From NCBI GenBank assembly GCA_964554535.1, contig CAZKPB010000002.1:124001-188000 (forward strand): DNA of 64,000 nt, read 5' to 3'. Below are positions 51,576-58,960 of the stretch, piece by piece. Origin of the DNA: DMER64 sp964554535 (GTDB lineage Bacteria > Bacteroidota > Bacteroidia > Bacteroidales > UBA932). A program made the translations under genes and the position numbers. Below the pieces are notes generated by a model, which was not told where the DNA came from, did no database searches, and saw only the letters and a list, made by a program, of their open reading frames with translations. Numbering within the stretch: position 1 is the first letter of the stretch; each line of letters opens with the position of its first letter.

Positions 51576-54500
51576 CTATTCCTTTACTTTCAGATTCTTG
51601 ATGAAGGCAGAAGGAGAAATATTAAACTGCTTCTGGAAACTTGTGGTAAAATAGGAGGGTGAGGAAAATCCCACCAGATAGGCTACTTCGTTGATTCGGT
51701 ATTCTTGTGAAGACAACATCTCGGCCGCTTTCTTGAGCCGGCACAGGCGGATGTATTCGTTGGTGTTCAGGCCGGTGTTTGCCTTGATTTTGCGGTAGAG
51801 CGTGGACTTGCTGGTGCCCAGAATGGTGGTGAGCGAGTCTATGCCAAGGTCCTGCTCGGCCATATGTTGCATAATGGTGGCGTGCAACTTGTCCATAAAG
51901 GCTTTTTCCACATTGTTGGCAGATACGCTGTTGAAATGCGAGAGGGGGGAATTGGCAAATTGTCGGTTGGCAATTTCCCTGTTTTTGAACAGGTTGGATA
52001 TGTTGGCCTGAAGCAGTTCCATAATGAACGGTTTTTCTATATAGCCGTCCGCCCCCACTTCCAGGGTTTCAATCCGTGTTTCCACCCCCACGGCCGCTGT
52101 GAGCAGGATGACGGGAATGTGGCTGTATTCCACGTTGTTCTTGACGTAGTTGCATAGTTGGCAACCGTCCATTATGGGCATCATGATGTCACTGACCACC
52201 AGGTCAATTTTCTGCGTATTGATGACTTCCACCCCTTCTTCTCCGTTGGAAGCTGTAAAGACATTGTATTCCGAGCCAAGTTCTTTGGCAAGATAATGCC
52301 TCATTTCTGCGGCGTCTTCCACTACCAGCAGGGAATGTCTGTTGTTGTCAGATTCTGAATCGACATTAATGTCATCCGTGTTGTCCGGCAAGTCGGCTTC
52401 AGAGACGGTCGGTCCCTTCAAATCCAGAGGAAGGGTGAATACAAATGAATTGGCATCCCTTACTTCGGGGTCCAGCACCAGCGAGCCTTTGTGTAAGTGA
52501 GCCAGTTCGCGGGCGTAGGGCAGGCCCAATCCGGTACCGTTGCTGCCTTTCAATTGGGCCGAAACGCTCTTGATTTGGTAGAACGGGGTAAAAATCTTTT
52601 CGCGGTCCTCGCCCGAAATCAAGTCTCCGTTGCTGGTTACCCGTATTTCAAGGGTTTTGTATTCTTCTGACAGGGTGAGGGATAATCCAACGCTGTCCTT
52701 GCCGTATTTTATGGCATTGGACAGCAGGTTACTCACAATCTTCTTGATAATGTCAGCCGCACACATAACCATCAGAGGAGTTTCCGGAATGTCCACGGTG
52801 TAAGCGATATGCTGTTCTTCAGCGGCAGTGGCAAAGTAATCTGCCGTATGGCGGATGAGGGCGCAGATATCTTCTTTGAGAAAGTGTACACTTATCTGGT
52901 TGTTTTCCATTTTACGGATATCCAATAACTGATTGGTCAATTCCAGCAGCCTGTTGGTGTTGGATTTGATGGTCATAATATCTTCTTTTGAGGCTTCCGT
53001 GTACTCTTTCTGGGCAATAATCTTGTCAATGGGCATCTTGATAAGGGAGAGCGGGGTGCGTATTTCGTGCGTGATATTGGTAAAAAAGTTGATTTTGGCA
53101 TCGGATATTTCTTGCTGCTTCATGGCTTCCATCTGCTCCAGGTGGTGGGATTGTTCAAGGCTTCGCTTCCGGAGCAGAAGTCTGACAAGGAAGAACGCTG
53201 CAAGCGCAAGAAGCAGGCAATAAACGATATAGGCTACCACGGATTTGTAGAATGGTGGAACCACCACAATGGACAGGCTTTTATGCGATTCGGAAGAAGT
53301 GCTTCCCACTACTTTGACGTCCATATTGTAATGGCCCGGGTGCATGTCGGCAAAGACCACCGTATTGTCCAATGTGACGGTCTTTAGCATTTGACGTCCT
53401 CCTTTGGATAGGGTGTATTCGTATTTTGGTACGCTTATGTTGCTGTAATTCAGTGCGGTGTAGGTAATTGACAAATAGGCGGCATCTACTTGCTTAACTC
53501 TGATTTTATCCGAGGCAACCACCGACTTTCCGGCCGAATAATTATTGTTGCGGTCAACGTCTTTTCCCGTATGAATGTCTTGGAAGTAAAGGGGGGCCGT
53601 ATTGATGGGGTCAACTAATTTGTCGGGGTTGATGGAAATCATTCCGTTTATGGTACCCATGGCAATACGTCCCGAAGGCAGGTGACATAGTGAATTGTAC
53701 ATGAACTGGTTACCTACCAATCCATTGTTGTCCAGATAGACTTTCATAACCCAGCCTGTCTCGAGCTCAATCTGGGCCAGTCCTTTGGAGGTGCTAACCC
53801 ACAGTTGGCCTCTGTTGTCTTGGGTTATGGCACAGGTAATATTGGAAGGCAGTCCGTCGTTGCGGGTATAATGTGTAAAAGAAAGCGGTGATTCCAGTCT
53901 GGTTTTGCACAACCCGCCCCCTTCCGTACCAATCCACAGCATGTGAGCGTCGTCTTCAAAAAAACAGGTGATAAAGTTGGATTCAAGTCCGTTATTGGAT
54001 ACACCTGCCTGGATGGCGTCAAAGGAGGCCATATTGTCTCTGCTGTAGAGTATGCCTGACCCGTAGGTACCCACCCACAGGGTTCCCCGGCTGTCCTGAA
54101 ACAGGGCGTGAATAAAACGTCGTCCGGTGCCCTCAACAAATACAAAATCATCGGTTTGTCTGTCGTATCGGTACAGTCCGGCAGAAGTTCCTACTAGAAT
54201 GGTGTTGTCCTGCATTTTGAGCATACACACACATTGGTTGGATCCCAGGACTATATGTTTATCAATTTTTTTTGTGTCCAAATTGAAAAAGTACAGCCCG
54301 TCATTAAATGTAGCCATCCACAATTTGTTATTTTCCTCCAACAAGCAGTGTATGTTCAGTTGTTGCGGAAAGTCTTTGTTATTGGAATAGCAGATGACGC
54401 GTTTGTCCAAAGGCAGGATTTGGTTAAGTTGGCCGTCTTCCGTACCCGCCCACAGGTTGCCCTGTTTGTCAAGTGTCAGCGCATGCACCATTTTGCCATA

Positions 54501-55508
54501 GAAGGTGCCTTCCCCGCCGGTATAGAAGATTTTTGTCACACTGTTTTCTTTGTTGTACCAGACATTGAGACCTCCATAATACGAGCCCAACCACACATTG
54601 CCCTCCCTGTCTTCCAGCATAGTGTTGATATTGTTGTTGCTCAGAGAGTACAGCGAGGAGCCGTCAATGTACAGGCTCGTCCGGGAAAGGTCGTTGTAAA
54701 TCACAAGACCGTTGACGGTGCCGGCCCAGTATTCCGTTTCTGTCCGTGCCAGCAGGTCGCTGATGGCGTATTCCGTTTTTGCAAGAAGGGTACAACTTCC
54801 ATCAGTGACATTTACTTTCAACAGGTCGTTACGGTTGGTGGACAGTAACAGCTGCTTGTCGTTTATTGAGGTTATGTGAATAGGGTAGGTGCCGGCCGTC
54901 TGGTTCCATCCCGAGGTAATCCGGAAGGTCTCAAAATCATCCGTGAGAGAGTTGTATCGGTAAATCAGCCCCTGATGCGTCGTGAACCAGAGGGTGCCGT
55001 TGTGGTCAATGCAGGAGTGTAGGGCCGAAAAATTCCGGTCGGTGGCGTAACGGACGTATTTCTCCGTTGCCCTGTCAAATTTGATGATGGCGCTGGCTGA
55101 GATGAACCATACATTGTTGCTTTTGTCAACTTTGATTTCGGTGATGAGAATGCCGTTCAACTCATCCACCCCGGTGATTTCTCCGGTGAGGAGGTTGTAA
55201 TACCCAATGCCGTTGGTGGTACTGCACCATAAATAACTGTTGTGGTCTTCACATAGAGAGAAGGTCATGCCATTGATGCAATTGTTCAGGACGGGGTCTT
55301 CAATAAAGGTGAAATCGTGTCCGTTGTACCGGCAAATGCCGTCTTTGGTGCCGAACCAGAGGAATCCAAAATGGTCCTGAGTGGAGCAGGTAATGGTGTT
55401 GTTGGGCATCCCGTCTTCACTGCCAAATTGCTTGAAATAGTAATGCTCTATAGCACTTGCATTTATACAAAATATTAATAGACAAGCTATTAAAAAAAAT
55501 CTTTTCAT
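51576..55508 (-). CDS. Hybrid two-component system regulator (HTCS) with AraC output
   Basis: One-protein sensor/regulator of a polysaccharide locus, 1310 residues from the ATG at 55508. Domains in order: signal peptide; about 14 two-component-propeller repeats (DHFGFLWFGTKDGICRYN, NVWLGSYYGGLN) plus a Y_Y_Y domain in the periplasm, to about residue 755; a membrane helix (VAYIVYCLLLALAAFFLVRLL); a histidine kinase with NITHEIRTPLSLI near 813 and NGTGLGLPYA; a receiver with phospho-Asp in VVSDIMMPIMDG near 1106; and an AraC helix-turn-helix at the C-terminus (STLYRKIKANTGLN, VAYLVGFSSPSYF). It probably senses an oligosaccharide and activates susC and the 55867 operon. Confidence 0.95.
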   Translation of the reverse strand: MKRFFLIACLLIFCINASAIEHYYFKQFGSEDGMPNNTITCSTQDHFGFLWFGTKDGICRYNGHDFTFIEDPVLNNCINGMTFSLCEDHNSYLWCSTTNGIGYYNLLTGEITGVDELNGILITEIKVDKSNNVWFISASAIIKFDRATEKYVRYATDRNFSALHSCIDHNGTLWFTTHQGLIYRYNSLTDDFETFRITSGWNQTAGTYPIHITSINDKQLLLSTNRNDLLKVNVTDGSCTLLAKTEYAISDLLARTETEYWAGTVNGLVIYNDLSRTSLYIDGSSLYSLSNNNINTMLEDREGNVWLGSYYGGLNVWYNKENSVTKIFYTGGEGTFYGKMVHALTLDKQGNLWAGTEDGQLNQILPLDKRVICYSNNKDFPQQLNIHCLLEENNKLWMATFNDGLYFFNLDTKKIDKHIVLGSNQCVCMLKMQDNTILVGTSAGLYRYDRQTDDFVFVEGTGRRFIHALFQDSRGTLWVGTYGSGILYSRDNMASFDAIQAGVSNNGLESNFITCFFEDDAHMLWIGTEGGGLCKTRLESPLSFTHYTRNDGLPSNITCAITQDNRGQLWVSTSKGLAQIELETGWVMKVYLDNNGLVGNQFMYNSLCHLPSGRIAMGTINGMISINPDKLVDPINTAPLYFQDIHTGKDVDRNNNYSAGKSVVASDKIRVKQVDAAYLSITYTALNYSNISVPKYEYTLSKGGRQMLKTVTLDNTVVFADMHPGHYNMDVKVVGSTSSESHKSLSIVVVPPFYKSVVAYIVYCLLLALAAFFLVRLLLRKRSLEQSHHLEQMEAMKQQEISDAKINFFTNITHEIRTPLSLIKMPIDKIIAQKEYTEASKEDIMTIKSNTNRLLELTNQLLDIRKMENNQISVHFLKEDICALIRHTADYFATAAEEQHIAYTVDIPETPLMVMCAADIIKKIVSNLLSNAIKYGKDSVGLSLTLSEEYKTLEIRVTSNGDLISGEDREKIFTPFYQIKSVSAQLKGSNGTGLGLPYARELAHLHKGSLVLDPEVRDANSFVFTLPLDLKGPTVSEADLPDNTDDINVDSESDNNRHSLLVVEDAAEMRHYLAKELGSEYNVFTASNGEEGVEVINTQKIDLVVSDIMMPIMDGCQLCNYVKNNVEYSHIPVILLTAAVGVETRIETLEVGADGYIEKPFIMELLQANISNLFKNREIANRQFANSPLSHFNSVSANNVEKAFMDKLHATIMQHMAEQDLGIDSLTTILGTSKSTLYRKIKANTGLNTNEYIRLCRLKKAAEMLSSQEYRINEVAYLVGFSSPSYFTTSFQKQFNISPSAFIKNLKVKE

Positions 55509-55866
55509 ATAGGTAGCGCGGGTAAATGAAGTTACGAAGTTATTCATATATTTCAAGAAATCATTCATTTGCTTTAAAATTGGATGCACGAGGTGCCGAG
55601 CAAACAAATATGAATCCAATTTTATAGAAGAATTGATATAATATGTATAATTTTAACTCGGAAAAATTCCGGTTTTTATGCGGATTAACGCTGTCAGCCA
55701 GTTGAAATGAAATTTATAAATAGTACAAAATATTGGATGGTAGGTTTAGGTTCTGGTACATCTTCATTTTGTACAGGAATGGGTTCTGTCATGGGACCCA
55801 TTCTATTTTTAGAAACGATATGATATTTTAAACCAATAAATTACAAATTCTAAACTACATCTTACC
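55509..55866. other. Divergent intergenic region between the regulator and the GH43-GH9 operon, with hairpin
   Basis: 358 bp, AT-rich, with the promoters of both flanking transcription units; no perfect TAnnTTTG box is seen for either. AATGGGT (55778-55784) / ACCCATT (55796-55802) forms a 7-bp stem followed by a T-rich stretch, 64 bp before the GH43 ATG. It could be an attenuator or the end of a short upstream RNA. The stem sequence resembles the hairpin at 51541-51564. Confidence 0.5.
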
Positions 55867-57045
55867 ATGAAACTCACAACAATTACTTTGCTTGGTGCTG
55901 CTTCATTGCTCGTTGCGGCCTGCAACACAAATCCGGACACTGCTGCACAACCCGTGGAAAAGGCCACGGAAGTTATTCAGCCCGGAGAACAGGCTCCTTT
56001 GGCCAATCCGGGACAAAATAACTTTGGCGGTTTCCAGAGAAGAGACTCCACCCGCAGGGCCGCTCCGGCTCCGCGTCCCAGCATGCCCGAACCGGAAGTG
56101 AAGACGGTACACTTCAATGACCTCAGTATGAGTGACCCGTTTATTTACGCGGAACCCTCAAATAAGACCTATTACCTTACCTCATCCGGAGGCAGATTGT
56201 ATAAGAGTACGGACCTAGTAATGTGGACCGGCCCCTATAACGTCATTGATATCAAAGGCCTTTGGCTGGAAAAAGCAGGCTTTGCCGCTGCCGCCGAAAT
56301 TCATAAGATTGGCGACTATTACTATTACGCCGGTACCTGGAGTGACCACAGTGATCTGATTCAGCAAGTCCCCAGACGCTACAATGTGCCTCACAACCAG
56401 ACGTATCTTCTGAGAGCCGACAATCCGGAAGGCCCTTACACTTCTTTTGCCATTGAACCGGGCTATGACTATCAGCCCCGCAGTTGGGACTGCATTGACG
56501 GTACCCTCTATGAAGAAAACGGCAAAATCTATATGATTTTTGTACACGAATGGACACAGCTTATTGACGGTACAATGGATTACATTGAATTATCCTCTGA
56601 TCTGAGCCACACCGTTTCTGAATGGCCCGTTACTATGTTCCGCGCATCTGAAGCTCCCTGGGTATATGAAATGAACGGTAACGGAGAAGCCACCTTTGGA
56701 ATGAAGATGCCCGGCTGGGTAACCGACGGTCCTCAAATGTTCCGCACACAAACCGGTAAGCTGGGTATGCTTTGGGCCAGCTGGGGCAAGGAAAGATACC
56801 TCAACGGTATTGCCTATTCCGAATCCGGCACCATTGCCGGTCCCTGGATTCAGGAACCCGAACCCTTCATTGCCAATAACTCGGGTCACGGTATGCTCTT
56901 CAGAACCTTTGAAGGCAGACTCATTTACGTATTACATCACGCAGAAGGCAACGGTCCCAGAAAGCCGCAGTACTGGAATGTGGATGATTCCGGTGACAAA
57001 CTGGTTCTGGGCACCCGCATTGATGCCGACAGCCTGTTGAAATAG
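55867..57045 (+). CDS. GH43-like five-bladed beta-propeller glycosidase, lipoprotein
   Basis: 392 residues, signal with lipobox (SLLVAAC), then a Gln/Pro/Arg-rich linker of about 60 residues that holds the domain off the membrane. The propeller has MSDPFIYAEPSNKTYYL (candidate catalytic base Asp), YKSTDLVMWTG, FAAAAEIHKIGDYYYYAGTW, WDCIDGTLYEENGKIYMIFVHEW and a late GHGMLFRTFEGRLIYVLHH. These blocks fit the GH43 families of alpha-arabinofuranosidases and beta-xylosidases. The exact specificity is not clear. First gene of an operon continuing past the window edge. Confidence 0.83.
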   Translation: MKLTTITLLGAASLLVAACNTNPDTAAQPVEKATEVIQPGEQAPLANPGQNNFGGFQRRDSTRRAAPAPRPSMPEPEVKTVHFNDLSMSDPFIYAEPSNKTYYLTSSGGRLYKSTDLVMWTGPYNVIDIKGLWLEKAGFAAAAEIHKIGDYYYYAGTWSDHSDLIQQVPRRYNVPHNQTYLLRADNPEGPYTSFAIEPGYDYQPRSWDCIDGTLYEENGKIYMIFVHEWTQLIDGTMDYIELSSDLSHTVSEWPVTMFRASEAPWVYEMNGNGEATFGMKMPGWVTDGPQMFRTQTGKLGMLWASWGKERYLNGIAYSESGTIAGPWIQEPEPFIANNSGHGMLFRTFEGRLIYVLHHAEGNGPRKPQYWNVDDSGDKLVLGTRIDADSLLK

Positions 57046-57061
57046 TACAAAAACCCGAAAG

Positions 57062-58954
57062 ATGAAAAAACTATTTTTAACGGTTGTCCTTATGTTCTTT
57101 GTCCTGCTCTCTGACGCGCAGGACAAGAACTTTCATATTTTCCTGTGTATTGGTCAGTCCAATATGGAGGGGAATGCACGCATTGAACAGCAGGACAAAG
57201 AAAACGTGAGTGAACGTTTCCGTATGATGGCGGCTGTGGACGATGAAGCCATGGGTCGCAAGAAAGGGAAATGGTATACGGCGGTGCCGCCTTTGTGCCG
57301 GCCCAAAACCGGGCTGACTCCGGTAGATTATTTTGGACGCACTATGGTGGAAGCCCTTCCGGAAGGTCATACGGTAGGTGTTATCAACGTATCTGTTGCC
57401 GGTTGTAAAATAGACGCCTTTATGAAAGAACGTGTGGCCGAATACGGTGCCACCTCACAAGATTGGATGAAGGCTATATTAAAGGAATATGGCAATGACC
57501 CGTACGCCTGGCTGGTGGATTTGGCCAAAAAAGCACAGAAAGACGGGGTGATATCCGGTATTCTGCTGCATCAGGGCGAATCCAACACCGGAGAAGAAGA
57601 CTGGCCCGATAAGGTAAAGTCTATTTATGAAAATTTGCTTAAGGACCTGAATCTGAAAGCAGAAGACGTTCCATTGATTGCCGGAGAGGTAGTGAATTCT
57701 GACCGCGGTGGCAGTTGCGGTTCCATGAACCCCATTATTGACCGTTTGCCCCAGGTGATTCCCACGGCGCACGTGGTGTCATCCAGCGGCTGTCTCCAGA
57801 ATTTTGACAATATTCACTTCAACGCTGCCGGTTACCGCCTGTTCGGAAAACGTTATGCTGCCGTTATGTTGCCTTTGATGGGCTACAAGGTGCCTGCTTC
57901 CGTTAATTTGAGCGGTACGTTTGAATCACCGCTCATTTCCAAATCGCCTTTCGGGTGCTCGGTTACGTTTAACGTAAGAGCTCCCCGTGCCAAATCGGTG
58001 ATGCTCTCTTCACAATTCCTGGAAAAACCTGTGGCCATGACCATGAATAAAGAAGGTATCTGGAGCACCACTCAATCCATAAAGAATCCGGACATTTATC
58101 CGTACAATTATATCATTGATGGTGTAACCGTGGCGGATCCGGCCAATATGGAAGTGTTCCCCAATGAAGGGTTCAAGGCCAGCCTGCTGACCGTCCCGGA
58201 TGAAAAGGCGCTCTATACGGTCAGTGACGTACCTCACGGTCGTGTAACTTACTGCACCTACAAATCCGGTGTACTCGGCAGTTACCGGCCCGTGCTGGTT
58301 TATACCCCGGCCGGATATGAAACCAGCGGGAAATCTTATCCCGTATTTTACCTGGTCAGCGGTACCACCGATACGGAAGAAACCTGGTTCAAGGTAGGCA
58401 AGGCCAATGTGATACTTGACAATCTGATTGCCCAGGGTCAGGCCGAGCCCATGATTGTGGTGATGCCTTACGGCAATATGGGCTGGACTCCCATGCCCAC
58501 CACCATACAGGCTACCGATATGTACAAGGTGTTTGTCAGTGAAATGAACGAGTGCATTATGCCTTTCATTGAAAAGGAATACCGCACCCTGGCCGGACGC
58601 GAGAACAGGGCTATTGCCGGTTTCTCCAGAGGAGGCGGACAATCTCTGTTTATGGCGTATTCCAATATGGATAAGTTTGCGTACGTATGTGCCTACAGTT
58701 CTTATCTGACGCCCGAAGCCATGGATAAATTCTTCCCCTGCTTTGCCACTTCCGCTGCCGATGTCAATGCCAAAATGAAACTTATGTGGTTTGGTGTGGG
58801 CACTGAAGACGGTTTATCAAAAGATGTGCTCAAACATCAGGAATATTTTGACGCCAAAGGCATTCAGTACAAAAAAATGTCCACCGGAGGTGCCCATACC
58901 TGGATGAATGCACGGACGTATCTTGCTACTACGCTCCCCTTATTATTTAAATAA
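57062..58954 (+). CDS. CE6-CE1 bimodular esterase
   Basis: 630 residues with signal MKKLFLTVVLMFFVLLSDAQ. Module one (to about residue 275) is an SGNH/sialate-esterase-like CE6 acetylesterase: Ser33 in IGQSNMEGN, VSVAGCKID, HQGESNTGEEDW and the C-terminal DNIHFNAAGY (Asp and His of the triad). Module two is a CBM48-like domain (CSVTFNVRAPRAKSVML) plus CE1 esterase: VLVYTPAGYE, the nucleophile elbow GFSRGGGQS and GGAHTWMNAR with the His. It should remove acetyl groups and, by analogy with CE1, feruloyl or further acetyl groups. Spacing is 16 bp from the GH43 gene and 6 bp to the GH9 gene. Confidence 0.88.
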   Translation: MKKLFLTVVLMFFVLLSDAQDKNFHIFLCIGQSNMEGNARIEQQDKENVSERFRMMAAVDDEAMGRKKGKWYTAVPPLCRPKTGLTPVDYFGRTMVEALPEGHTVGVINVSVAGCKIDAFMKERVAEYGATSQDWMKAILKEYGNDPYAWLVDLAKKAQKDGVISGILLHQGESNTGEEDWPDKVKSIYENLLKDLNLKAEDVPLIAGEVVNSDRGGSCGSMNPIIDRLPQVIPTAHVVSSSGCLQNFDNIHFNAAGYRLFGKRYAAVMLPLMGYKVPASVNLSGTFESPLISKSPFGCSVTFNVRAPRAKSVMLSSQFLEKPVAMTMNKEGIWSTTQSIKNPDIYPYNYIIDGVTVADPANMEVFPNEGFKASLLTVPDEKALYTVSDVPHGRVTYCTYKSGVLGSYRPVLVYTPAGYETSGKSYPVFYLVSGTTDTEETWFKVGKANVILDNLIAQGQAEPMIVVMPYGNMGWTPMPTTIQATDMYKVFVSEMNECIMPFIEKEYRTLAGRENRAIAGFSRGGGQSLFMAYSNMDKFAYVCAYSSYLTPEAMDKFFPCFATSAADVNAKMKLMWFGVGTEDGLSKDVLKHQEYFDAKGIQYKKMSTGGAHTWMNARTYLATTLPLLFK

Positions 58955-58960
58955 TTGTAT

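Noticed and set aside
51369..51662. 97-codon frame between susD and the regulator
   Set aside because: Runs across a hairpin and into the antisense of the regulator; no recognisable protein features.
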